Source of the DNA: Yponomeuta sedellus
Taxonomy: Eukaryota > Arthropoda > Insecta > Lepidoptera > Yponomeutidae
Direction: 5' to 3'
Assembly (NCBI GenBank): GCA_934045075.1
Contig: OW203740.1
Span: forward strand, 13,864,346-13,928,345
DNA length: 64,000 nucleotides
The translations under genes were made by a program, and so were the position numbers. Positions 46,997 to 58,100 of the stretch are shown piece after piece. Each line of letters opens with the position of its first letter. Position 1 is the first letter of the stretch. The notes under the pieces were generated by a model, which was given only the letters and a program-made list of their open reading frames with translations, was not told the origin of the DNA and searched no databases.

Positions 46997-47106
46997 ATGG
47001 CATTGATCGGATGGTGTCAAACTTGTGCCATTTGTAAAATAAGATGCAGCCGGTCAAAGGGTACCAAAAGAAAGTTTATGGGTAAATTTCCTAGGGATGA
47101 AGACCG
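46997..47106 (+). CDS. THAP element exon 1 (zinc-binding CxxC half)
   Basis: From ATG at 46997: MALIGWCQTCAICKIRC.., then KFMGKFPRDEDR, with donor GTAAGT, phase 2. The CxxC pair and the FP(R/K)DE motif are the N-terminal half of a THAP (C2CH) DNA-binding domain, as in P-element transposase. Copy A has lost this start codon. Confidence 0.7.
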
Positions 47107-47382
47107 GTAAGTATTTCTGGCTACATTTTTTGTCATCTTGCACAAGAGCAAGATCATAAATTATGTTAAATAACGTAATTAATATAATATGAGAAAAATA
47201 CTCAGATGTTTCAATGTCATAGTGATGTGCCATACACATATTCAATATCGATAAAAAAATATCTGATAAGTACCTTGGTCAGAATTACTACTCAGTGTAT
47301 GACGGGTGAATTGCTGTAAGCCATAACAATGTTTCAACGATGTACTATTAGTGGCTGCATTGAATGTAGTTTTTTTTTTTAG

Positions 47383-47527
47383 ATGCAGACAATGGGTGAA
47401 AATTCTGGAAGATCTTATATCGTATATCCCCATCGAAAAACTCCACCAACATAAATATGTTTGTAGAGATCATTTCCGGCCGAAAGATTTTTACAACTAT
47501 TTTAAAAGGAAGCCGATGAAAGAAATG
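47383..47527 (+). CDS. THAP element exon 2 (W..CxxHF half)
   Basis: After a run of T and AG, RQWVKILEDLISYIP.. and YVCRDHFRPKDFYNYF complete the THAP fold (conserved W, C, H, F). The donor is GTGAGT, phase 0, and copy B is intact here. The Copia element sits in the following intron only 29 bases past the donor. Confidence 0.7.
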
Positions 47528-47556
47528 GTGAGTTGTGTTATAACTTATAATGTGAC

Positions 47557-47694
47557 TGTTGGGGTTTATTTTACGTGGAAAGACATGGCGAACATAAAAT
47601 ACACATTTTATTGCTAATCTTTTAACAAACTGAATTGCAATAAAATGTGTATTTTATGTTCGCCATGTCTTTCCACGTAAAATAAACCCCAACA
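47557..47694 (+). repeat. Copia 5' LTR region, foldback form
   Basis: It starts TGTTGGGGTTTATTTTACGT and ends ACGTAAAATAAACCCCAACA. The two ends are reverse complements over about 55 bp around a 24-base centre. The right part matches the end of the 3' LTR; the left part is the same sequence inverted. Confidence 0.8.
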
Positions 47695-47747
47695 AATGGT
47701 AGCAGAGCGTGGTTATACAACTATCTATTAAATGAAAAGGTAAAAAT

Positions 47748-50273
47748 ATGGCATCGACGAGTTACCGAACTTTAGAACCTTTGACCAAGTCAAATTATGA
47801 TACTTGGTGCCTACAGGCGCAAGCCGTCCTAATAAAAAACGACTATTGGGATATCGTAAGCGGCGAGAAGATATTGTCATCAACTGCGGATGCGGCGGCA
47901 AAATCTGCGTTCGAAAAGGAAGACCTTAAGGCAAGAGCTGAAATTTTACTTTTGCTGTCACCTTCCGAACTCAAACAAATAAAAACATGCACGTCATCGA
48001 AATCTGTATGGGACAAACTTAAAGCTACGTACCAAAGCACCGGGCCCGCACGTAAGGCAACCTTATTAAAACAGCTAGTTCTCAAACGTATGACAGCTGA
48101 TGAAGACATCCGTGACCACCTAAATAACTTCATGGATGTGGTCGATAAACTCGCCGACATGGACATCAAAATACCACAAGAATTGCTCAGCATAATGCTG
48201 CTGTACAGTTTGCCAACATCATTCGAAAACTTCCGAATAGCCATCGAGTCCAGAGACACATTGCCTAATCCTGACGACCTGAAAGTGAAAATACTCGAAG
48301 AACACCAGGCCAGGAGCGGTAACGAAGCACCTGAAAGTAGTGAAGCATACCACTTCAAGAAAAACAAGTCGAAGTTGTATTGCAAGAACTGCAAGAAGAA
48401 GGGCCACTCTACCGAGGCATGCTGGGGGAAGAAGGATCGCTCAAATGCGAAACCTAACAGAAGCCAACCAAGAAACTTCAACGTCTGTCTGAGTACTGCA
48501 AATTCAAGCACCGATAAAAACATGTGGTGTTTAGATAGCGGATGCTCATCTCATATGTGCGGCGACAAGACAATGTTTTCGGCTCTGACCCCTGAAAATG
48601 GAACCCTAAAATTGGCATCAAATAAATGTACAAGCAAAATTGAAGGCAAAGGAAAAGTCACAGTCACCCAAGAAGAAATAGACTACAACTTCCAAGACAC
48701 GTTGTTTGTTCCTGATGTGTCAGTGAATCTACTGTCAGTAGGCAAAATTGCTGACAGAGGACATAAAGTCATATTCGAAAAAGATAAAGCCTACATCGTA
48801 GAAAAAAGCGGCGAGGTGACACTGAGAGCACAGAGAAGAGACGGTTTATACTATTTCGAATTTGAGAAGAAAGAAGTGTCAAATTATACCAGAAATGACA
48901 ACGACTGCGACATAAAGGAATGGCATCGTAAACTTGGCCATATAAATGAACGGGATCTAAAGAAGATGGCTCAAGATAACCTTATGTATGGATTGAGACC
49001 GACTGATGAAAAATTAGAAGCGTGCGAAACCTGCATATAAGGCAAGCTGTCAAGACTACCATTCACACGACACGAAGGCCTCTACACAACGGAAACGCTG
49101 GAAATTATACATAGCGACGTATGTGGGCCTTTCGAGTGTGAAACGTTAGCGGGATCGAGATATTACGTAACATTCATAGACGACTTCACTCGATACTGTC
49201 ACGTCTACTTCATCAAAAAGAAAAGTGACGTTTTCAACAAGTTCAAGCAATATAAAAGCGAAGTTGAGACGTTTCACAACAAAAAGATAAAACACCTGCA
49301 GACAGACAACGGCACTGAATATCGCAACAAGGAGTTTGACGACTTTCTCAAGCAACACGGCATCCAAAGAAGATTGACCACTGTGTATACCCCACAACAA
49401 AATGGGATAAGCGAGAGGAAGAATAGATCATTGCTAGATAAAGCCAGATGCCTGTTGATCGAAGCAAACGCGCCCAAAAAGCTATGGGCAGAAGCGGTAC
49501 ATACGGCTAACTATCTCATTAACCGTAGCCCTTCGAAAGCGTTAAACGGCGATATACCATTCACGAAGTGGATCGACCGAACACCGTCTGGCAATCATCT
49601 TCACGTTTTCAGCAGAAAGACCTTTGTCCTAAAAAAGAATAGACGAGGAAAGCTGACTCAACGCGCTAAAGAGGGCGTATTCATGGGATACTCATTGACC
49701 ACAAAAGGCTACAGAGTATACATACCTGAAGATGATGACGTGGTGATAAGCAGGGACATCAAGGTTATAGATCAGATGTACTTTAAAGAAAAAGACACGG
49801 ATTATGAAAACCTTGTACACGAAGAGGAACGCCATCACTCGAACACAACTGAAAAAGGAAATAAAAATAAAAGAAAAAAGAACAAAACTAGACAGGAAAT
49901 AGAAATCGAAATTACAGAGAAGAAAAATGACACAATAAACAATGAAATTCAAAGTCCAGAAAACTTACCTCTCGAACCTGATGACTTGGACGAAATCGAA
50001 TCCTTCGACGACGCATCGGAGATAGTAGAGATTCCTGAGAATGGGAGGCCGCAAAGGGAAAAGCGCCCACCTACATGGACGAGAGATTATGTACTGGATG
50101 AGACTGAACAATATCAAGAAAGTCATTTACTCAACGAAATATCTTACCTGTCCGACGAAAATGATAATGAGAACGACGAGTACTGGCATGATGCCATAAA
50201 AGCAGAAATAAGAGCGCATGTCAAGAACGGAACCTGGAAAGTCGAAAAGAAAGACATGAATGTGAAAGTGTAG
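47748..50273 (+). pseudogene. Copia gag, protease, integrase
   Basis: In order: Gag (YDTWCLQAQAVLIKNDYWDI), zinc knuckle CKNCKKKGHSTEAC, protease active site WCLDSGCSSHMCG, integrase HHCC segment (WHRKLGHIN..CETCI), TAA stop at 49038, then in the same frame the integrase core (IHSDVCGPF, LQTDNGTEY, QQNGISERKNR) and its C-terminal part. The single nonsense codon replaces a lysine-type codon of the GKxxRLPF region. The frame ends at 50273. Confidence 0.87.
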
Positions 50274-50281
50274 ACTACAAG

Positions 50282-51748
50282 ATGGTTCTGAGAAACAAAG
50301 TAGGACCAGATGACAGCGTCACAAGAAAAGCCAGACTTGTAGCACGGGGCTTCACACAGCGACCAGGTATCGACTACAACGACACTTATGCACCCGTCGC
50401 GAAACTAAGCTCGATCAGATCTGTCATCGGAGTAGCTGTAGAAGAAGGGTTAAATCTGAACCAAATGGACGTCACAACCGCGTACCTAAATGGTGAGCTG
50501 GAAGAAAAGATCGTAATGAAATACCCGGACTATCTAGAAGAATACCTGACAGAAATTATGGTCGAAGAAAGCAAGAAAGAAGATTTAACTATTTACAACA
50601 AAACAGTTGAAATGCTAAGAGACATAAAAAACAACCCAAAAGAGAAGGTATGTTGTCTCATTAAAGCACTTTACGGACTCAAGCAGGCAGGGAGGCAATG
50701 GTACAAGAAGCTCGACACAGAACTAAAACACATTGGTTTTAGAGCATCAGAAGCTGACCCATGTGTATACCTACTAGAGAAAAGAGGAGTTAAAATTATT
50801 ATAGCAATCTATGTCGATGATTTATTAATTGCCTACTCGTGTCCTAGAAAACTTAAAGAAGTCAAAGACCTGCTTAATTCAAAATTCGAACTTAAAGATT
50901 TGGGAAGACGGAAACGGCTCATTGGTATAGATATGATATATAACAAAAATGAAATTAAAATCTGCCAACAGAAATTTATAGAAGACACTTTAAAGAAATT
51001 CAACATGGAAGATTGTAAAACTACATCAACGCCAATGAAGCCAGGCCTCAAACTTGAAAGAAGTGGAACTAATGAAAGTCAAAATATTAATCTTCCTTAC
51101 AAAAGTTTAATAGGTACGCTGATGTATCTGGCAGTGGCGACTCGCCCTGACATAATGTTTTCTATAAGCTACCTATCACAGTTTAATGACTGTTATAAGG
51201 AAGAGCACTTTAAGTGCGCCAAAAGAGTACTTCGATACCTCAAAGCGACAAATAACGTCGGCTTGACATTCACGAAGACCGGCCAAGACATGTACGGTAT
51301 GGCTGATGCAGATTGGGGCTCCTGTAAGCTCGACCGAAAATCATTTTCAGGCTACTGTTTCAAATACGCTGGTACGGCTATAAGCTGGATGTCGAAAAAA
51401 CAAAAGAGCGTCGCCCTTTCGACGGCAGAAGCGGAATACGTCGCTTTAACGGAAGCTGCGAAGGAAGCGATACACTTAAAGAGTCTGTTTAAAGACTTGG
51501 GAGCTGACTACGAACGAGTTATTGTTTTAACCGATAATCAAGCAGCCCTAAAATTAAGCCAAAATTCAATGGTGACGTCGAAGTCAAAACACATTGATTT
51601 AAAAATGCACTCCATTAGGAACTGTATCCAAGAAGGAGCAATAGACGTCAAGTATCTTCGAACCGAAGACATGGAGGCAGATCTGCTAACCAAAGCTTTA
51701 GTAGGTCCGCGTTTGGTGAAGTTGCGGAACAGCCTTGGACTGTCCTGA
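50282..51748 (+). pseudogene. Copia reverse transcriptase and RNase H
   Basis: RT motifs QMDVTTAYLNGELEE, KALYGLKQAGRQWY and catalytic YVDDLLIAYS; RNase H with DADWGSC, STAEAEYVAL and DNQAALKLSQN. It is intact over 488 codons but in a different frame from the integrase part, because of an indel near 50270. Confidence 0.88.
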
Positions 51749-51775
51749 TTACCACGATAGTGCCGTGAAGAGGAG

Positions 51776-51942
51776 TGTGAGTACTGGCCACAGCACTGTC
51801 GACGGTTCTCCGTTTGAATTTGATATGACATGATACTTCATGTATTTTCATATTGTCATTGCAATTCAGTTTGTTAAAAGATTAGCAATAAAATGTGTAT
51901 TTTATGTTCGCCATGTCTTTCCACGTAAAATAAACCCCAACA
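51776..51942 (+). repeat. Copia 3' LTR
   Basis: About 167 bp from TGTGAGTACTGGCC to CCCCAACA; the start is inferred from the preceding purine tract. It is not palindromic. Confidence 0.65.
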
Positions 51943-52104
51943 GTAACACTTACTACATTTCATGAATAATTATGTAATAAAACACAAAATACGCCTTGCT
52001 TTACGTCGAACATTTGAATGTATTTTGCTCCGTCATTTAGAACGCAATATTATTATTACGTCTTAATACGTAAATGACATACATTGATAAACATTTTTTT
52101 ACAG

Positions 52105-52202
52105 GGCTGTATCTTCTCTACTTATAAATGCGCCTCCTTCTCCTGATTACTTACTAGCTGAGTTTCCTTACCACGTAGCCACGTCGCATCACTTGAAACT
52201 GG
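52105..52202 (+). CDS. THAP element exon 3 (AVPxL-like box)
   Basis: After TTTTTTACAG, one frame reads AVSSLLINAPPSPDYLLAEF PYHVATSHHLKL, up to a GTTAGT donor. AVSSLL resembles the AVP(S/T)L/IF box that ends THAP domains. However, that frame needs an incoming phase of 1, while exon 2 ends in phase 0; as spliced here the protein would stop after about 13 further residues. Confidence 0.45.
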
Positions 52203-52364
52203 TTAGTGATTGGAATTACTAAAATATTTTTTTTACTAATTTTTAACTTAAAATATTTTTTTATAAAAATGTATTTGATAGTTACATAGTCAATTATGCA
52301 GTTATGTGGTAAACAGGAACAAACTATTTTTTTTTTCGGACTATTCTTGCAATTGTTTATTTTC

Positions 52365-52917
52365 AGATTCAGCTATACAAAAACCTTGTCGAGCTTCACA
52401 AAACAACTCTGGTACGTAGACTTTTCATGTATCGCTGAAGTTTTTTGTAACTAGAGTTTGTTTACTTTGATAAATTACAAAGTGTTATCATTTTCAGCAC
52501 CTTGTACAGCAGCCAAAATATCAGCTGTTGCTATTGGTCCAGTAGGGTTTGACCACAATTATTGTGGCCTGGAATCTCAGCATATTTATCAGAACTATCC
52601 CGGTAGCATAGTTTACCAACAAATTAATAATCAATAACGACTCAACTTAACTTTTTTTGACGATTTCAGCACCTGAATCCAAACCACCGATTGATGAAGT
52701 TCGCTCAGATTGGACACCTCTAAGGAAAAACCAAATAGCTGCTGAAATAAATTCAACAGACCTTGACCACAATTATTGTGATTTGATAATCAATAATAAA
52801 ATACTAATTTCATTTGTCGTTTTATTGAAAACATTGATTTTTATTAATTTTATTATGCTAACTGCGGAGCCCCTGGATGAAAATTTATCGATATCGATAA
52901 ATGTAGTACCAATGTAA
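52365..52917 (+). CDS. THAP element exons 4-6
   Basis: Three further candidate exons: about 52366-52411 (DSAIQKPCRASQNNSG), about 52498-52603 (APCTAAKISAVAIGPVGFDH NYCGL) and about 52670-52917 (APESKPPIDEVRSDW to stop). Each follows a TTTCAG. The repeated phrase DHNYCGL / DHNYCDL suggests exon duplication. Function unknown. Confidence 0.4.
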
Positions 52918-53084
52918 TTGGACGTCCCTAATGCACAGACAAGTTGTTATGTTGGTAGCACTTTTGACATTGCATTTTTGCTCTATTGGTTGGTATTGCT
53001 AACGGGGCTAAACTCATTACAAAAGCATATATAGGGAGGTCCCGCCTCTTAAAACGTAGTGTTTATATGCTCTGTGTGACCCCC

Positions 53085-53640
53085 TAAATAACTATGATTT
53101 TCTAAGCAACCTAGTACGATTGTAAAATTTCGATTGTAGGAGTTGTCCCTTTCTGGCACAAAGAATCATCGTAAGAGTAACAAGGAAAGCTCTTCAATAA
53201 TTACTTTTTATTTTACGGCTCCTTCTATGCTTTAGGCCTTATTCTGAGCACAAATTAGGCAGGTAGTGTTGACAGGCTGAGGTGGTGTGTGCGGTTAACA
53301 CGGATGACATCAGTGGCCTCTTTGGTGGTTATATTCTCTCTCTTTGATCTGTGTTTCACAAACAGTTTCAAATGATTCTAAAGATGGCTGGCTCGGCCGG
53401 CAAATTTTTGAAAAAAATTTTGCATTTCAATTTACCCTGTAAGTCAAGAACTACTGCTTGTTTTACCTATAGCGTAAACTATCATCATTATTTGTGTAAC
53501 AAACAGTTTTATCCTCAAGTGATTGGCTGTAAATTCTCAAAAAACTTGCAGAGGTTAGTAAACAAAGTGTGTTCTGTTCCACTATTCTACAAAACCTGAT
53601 TCTTCGATTTCTTCGCATGCCCGCGCGTCACGTGCTCACT
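53085..53640. other. Intergenic, nothing recognised
   Basis: Between the P-like element and the hAT MITE. Short open frames have no motif. Confidence 0.5.
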
Positions 53641-53648
53641 GACCGACC

Positions 53649-54493
53649 TAGGGTTGCCAGATGTCCGGGTATTTTAGGGGCCTGTCCGGTAAAAAATAAA
53701 TGCTCATACCGGACAGAACAATGTCCGTTATTTCGAGGAACAGTAGCTATCGGATGAAGAAACTCAGGAGTTTAAAAAACACGTGCTGATTGCTGTCTTG
53801 GAAAAGTGGTTCCAGTTCGAAAACTCGGTATTTAGTAGCTTCAGTTTCTTGGACCTTGAACGCGGTCGGTCAGGGTGTAGCAAAGGGTGTGCAAGGGAAA
53901 AAACACTTGGAAAAATTTCGCAAAAAAAAATAGGGTCCCCGTAACCCATTCTTTTTGTATTTTTAATCAAAGGGGGGCATCACAATGAGCAACTTTTCCC
54001 CCTAAAAAAAATCTCTAAATTAAATATTTGAGATTTTACAGGCGATTTAAATTTTATATGGCTAAGCACTTAGAAGAAAAATGGACTTCAGAAAACAGGT
54101 CCCCGTAGCCCCTTCTTTTTATATTTTTAATCAAAGGAGGGCATCAAAATGAGCAACTTTTCCCCCTAAAAAAAATCTCTAAATTAAATATTTCAGATTT
54201 TAAATCGCCTGTAAAATCTGAAATATTTAATTTAGAGATTTTTTTTAAGGGAAAAAGTTGCTCATTTTGATGCCCCCCTTTGATTAAAAATATAAAAAGA
54301 AGGGGTTACGGGGACCCTATTTTTTTTTTGCAAAATTTTTCTAAGTGTTTTTTCCCTTGCACACCCTTTGCTACACCATGACCACGCGGTCCAAGCCGGT
54401 ACCAACTTATGTGATAGGCCGTATTTTCTTGCGACCTAGCATATACCGGTTGGGCTTATCCGGTATTATTTCGTGGCTCACCTGGCAACCCTA
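53649..54493. mobile_element. hAT-type MITE with internal foldback
   Basis: The TIRs are TAGGGTTGCCAG / CTGGCAACCCTA. The 8 bp duplication GACCGACC is identical at 53641-53648 and 54494-54501. Inside, 53870-54060 is reverse-complementary to 54190-54375 (GGTCCCCGTAACCC..AATCAAAGG), and part of the left arm is tandemly repeated at about 54095-54200. There is no coding sequence. Confidence 0.82.
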
Positions 54494-54501
54494 GACCGAC
54501 C

Positions 54502-55139
54502 TGGCATCTGTGACGTCACGTCGGTGTGCACCACAAAACAAAAGCATGCCAGTGAATGAGTGAAGGAATGAAGTGAAACGGTACATCATTCACTGGATGA
54601 CAGTTCAAAATATCTAAAACTCTGTTTATTCTGTGGGTTTCAAAATTACCGTAGAGGTCTATCTACGAAAATTACATATTTCTGCGGATAGTCCTTCGTA
54701 AAAGTAGATAAAGTAGGGCACAGAACACGAAGTAAGATTTTGTTAGTCATTATCAAGTTATTATCCAATAATCAAGGTAGGTACAAGTTGTTATATATAG
54801 ACTCTGCTTAAACAAACATCGGTAGAGACAGCTCTACCAACCGGTATTTTGTATCCTTTGCTACAAGTTGCATATTACGATAAAATTTATAGATAGGTAG
54901 GTTTTTACTCCCGTCGATCTCAAGTGGGCGTTAAACCTACCTACTTTGTATGATGTCTGATGTACGAGATTTCCAATCTAATCACCATGACAGGCTGTAC
55001 GTTGAATTGAGAGGGGCTATAGATATTTCCTAATAACATCTGTACTCTCTCAGTCTATGTGTAGCCGGGCGCAATGGGTGATGTTAAAATGTTTATTAGT
55101 TTTCTAATTTGCTTTGTGGTTTTCAGCCCAGTTAGAGCC
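54502..55139 (+). promoter_or_regulatory. Probable promoter and 5' UTR region of the aminopeptidase gene
   Basis: A CRE-like palindrome TGACGTCA lies at 54511-54518, just outside the MITE. An acceptor (GTGGTTTTCAG, ending 55126) lies 13 bases before the start codon, so a non-coding first exon must exist upstream. One possible donor is GTAAGA at 54732. Confidence 0.35.
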
Positions 55140-55185
55140 ATGGGAGCACTGAGTCCCCTTGATCCTTCGTCATACTCCCTGCCAG
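55140..55185 (+). CDS. LTA4H: LTA4H coding exon 1
   Basis: ATG at 55140 is followed by [14 protein letters not shown], with donor GTAAAA, phase 1. It is the first ATG after the upstream acceptor, and the N-terminus fits the family. Confidence 0.85.
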
Positions 55186-58100
55186 GTAAAAAACTATTTG
55201 ATTTATTGGATTGAATATAATGAATTATTATTATTTTACTTTATTGCACATGAAAAACACAGAAAAGAAATGCAATTTAAGAAAATACATGTACAAAGGC
55301 GAGCTTTTTTTGTGAGCGATTTCTTCCAGGAAGCCTTGGGGAGTTGGAGTGTATTAGTATTAAGATATTGCAATGTTGTCACTTTGCATTATGACAGTAT
55401 TCTATAATACCTATTAGTTGCTTATCACTTTTTAAAATTAAATCATAGTTTTTAATCAATTTCTGCACAGTTTCATTATCATAATGTGAAAAGTATAGTT
55501 AGATCCGATGGCATTTTATTTGTAATTAGGTTTATGTAATTTTGGTAATAACATTTTGCCTTATAAACAATCTCGATTAGACTTGTGTAATACATAACTG
55601 ATGTATAATTTTTTTCAGATTTGGCCAAAATCAAACATGTGTCTTTAAAACTTAATGTAGATTTTGAGAAAAAAGTTCTGCAGGGATCTGCAACCATGGA
55701 CTTTGATGTCTTGAAGACAGTTAATGAAATTGTAAGTACAAATTTTATTGTTTGTTAATTATGATTTTTATTACCTTTATTTTATTGGCTGGACAGAGAT
55801 CTGCCCTCAATTTCGTACCAAAATTATATTATTAATTTTATATATCCACAATTTTAGTTGGTTTAGTTTTAGGTATAAATATGTATTTCATTTTCTAGTT
55901 TAAGATTTCCATTATCAATGACCATTAATACTTTTAATGGAAAAATATCCCACAGTCTAAAAGATAACAAAAAGGAATAAAATACATGGATTCATCATTC
56001 CATTTATCATAAAATGTATGCTAATTTCTGACACTGGTTCAAGAATGGAAATTTACTCACATACTCCACTGACTTAGGGACCCGAAGTGGGTCTTGGCCT
56101 CTGACACAAGAAGTCGCCCACCTGCAGCGAGAAAAGTATATGGAATATGTTTATTAATATTTTAATGGCCTCGGTTTTGCAGCAGTTTGGCATGCTGACT
56201 GTAAAACCGACGGTCTCAGGTTCGATCCCCGGCCGGGTCAAACCAGGAAACTAACTTTTCTAGTTTGTCTCGGGTTTTCGACTTTATCTATGTATTTATT
56301 GTATTAAATCTATCGTCGAGATAGCGCCTATGACACAAGTTATTTGTACTCAGTATAGTGGTAACGAGATCTGTGTAACAAGTCCATTAATATTTCTTTA
56401 TTATTATTATTATTTTATGGGTATCCAACTATCAAAACTCTTATTTCCATTTTTATTTCAGCTCTTAGATGTGAAGGAACAAACAATAGAATCAATCCAG
56501 CTGGAAGATGGTTCACCTCTGGCCTACACAATTGACAGCAATGTACCCAACTATGGAGCCAAGCTAAACATAAAACTCCCAAAGCCATATAATCCAGATA
56601 ATTTGTGAGTATTCAGCAAATTTTACAAATTGACTAGATCTTGCAAAATTTTTGTCAAAATGACCAAGATTTTCGTGCTTCGCTAGGCACATTAAGCCGT
56701 TGGTGCCGGCTGTCATGTAATGGCAGTTGTTAAGCCAAGTCAGAGGCCTTATGGGCAGCTTGATAACTTCTAACAGCAAGACCCGCCACTGTCTTACAAT
56801 CCTCCACCAACCCGGACTTGGCCCCCGTGGTGGAGTATGGCCTAGCCTTCCTGCAATGCAGGAAGAGACCCGTGCCCCAGCAACCCTTGTATGACCCGTG
56901 GGGGCATACAAGGGTTGATATAGATAGACTGGACCAAGATAATTTATTTAGGACCTAACTGCTTAATTGATATTTTATTTCTCTTTAATCATGTAAAAGA
57001 AGCTGTAAAGAAAATAAACCAGTGTCCTACAGTCAAGTATCATCTAAATAATATTGGCCTTTTTGCATCAACTTAACGAGATGATTTATACAACGTCCAG
57101 TGGTATCTTCACTCACACTAGATGGATGAAGGGACCACTCCGAAGCTGTAGTGCCTGGCACGTGGTTTTTTTATAGATGGTGTAGGCTTGCCCAGCACCT
57201 ATACCATCCTGACAGCTTAGACGGCCTAGCCCACAGGAAAGACTAGTCAATACGTGCGGAGCCAACCAAGCCGCGGGTTTCCTCACGATGTTTTCCTTCA
57301 CCGTTAGCGTGTGGTATTGCGACTACAAGTTCGCAAATGTACGTAACTTTGAAATTAAACAGTCATTGGTACATGCCCGCACTCGGGATCGAACCTGGGG
57401 CTCTCGCTTGCCAGTCCATGGTTCTACCCACTGAGCTACCACCGCTTCACGATCTAAAAGCTCATCTCATCTAAAAGCGATCAGGAAAAAGCCGTTACTT
57501 TTAATACAGTTCTGCATAAATCTGATGATACACGAACTAAATTGTGTAGCAGAAGTGCACCATTTTTGTTCAACGGATTTCCTTGTGTCACAAATGACTT
57601 CAGTAGCGATGACACAATTGCTGAGGATGAAAAACCGAAATGTTGTGTGGACTGTATGTGCAAAGATAGGTTAGGCACCATTTGGTATTTTTAATGTAAT
57701 TTTATTGACAAACCCTATGGTTATATTATTTTTAATGCATTAACCCGTGCTAAGGACAATTTTAAAAAACCTATTTAGAGGCTAAAAACGTAATACAGAG
57801 AGTATTGTAAAGAGGTTCGAAATTTCACTGATGCCGGTGAGTCGCCCATTAGCTCAGTTGGGAGAACGCTGGCACGGTTAGCCAGAAGTCGCGGGTTCGA
57901 GTCCCGGCATGGGTGGAATTTTTAGCCTCTAAATAGGTTTTTTATAATCCCTATGGTTGCTTTCCGATTGTAGACCATTTTGTTTTCATCACATTACTCT
58001 CATTATTTTAATGATGGTGACAATCACATAATGGACACCATCAGCTGATTGTCTGACGACGACCTAGTGGTATTGATACTAAAAGTCTACAAACTTAGGA

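Larger units (their letters stand above)
47557..51942 (+). mobile_element. Ty1/Copia LTR retrotransposon, defective, with rearranged 5' LTR
   Basis: It is flanked by GTGAC (47552-47556) and GTAAC (51943-51947); the empty site in copy A reads GTAAC once, confirming the borders. The 5' terminal 138 bp is a near-perfect palindrome. The primer-binding site TGGTAGCAGAGC follows at 47697, and a purine-rich tract (GAAGAGGAG) precedes the 3' LTR. Gag-Pol is one frame broken by a TAA (49038-49040) and a frameshift near 50270. Confidence 0.85.
46699..53076 (+). mobile_element. P-element-like THAP transposon, copy B, split by Copia
   Basis: The ends CAGCCTAGCGCAAG.. and ..TATATGCTCTGTG are the same as in copy A, in reverse orientation. 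It is flanked by TGACCCCC (46690-46697, with one extra C) and 53077-53084. Without the Copia insertion it would be about 1990 bp, like copy A. Both ends carry the inner inverted motif TTTAGCCCCGTT. Only THAP and accessory exons are present, with no RNase-H-like transposase, so movement would need another source of enzyme. Confidence 0.75.

Noticed and set aside
47843..48523. Long minus-strand open frame opposite Copia gag
   Set aside because: It is a mirror of the gag-protease frame, with no motif of its own.
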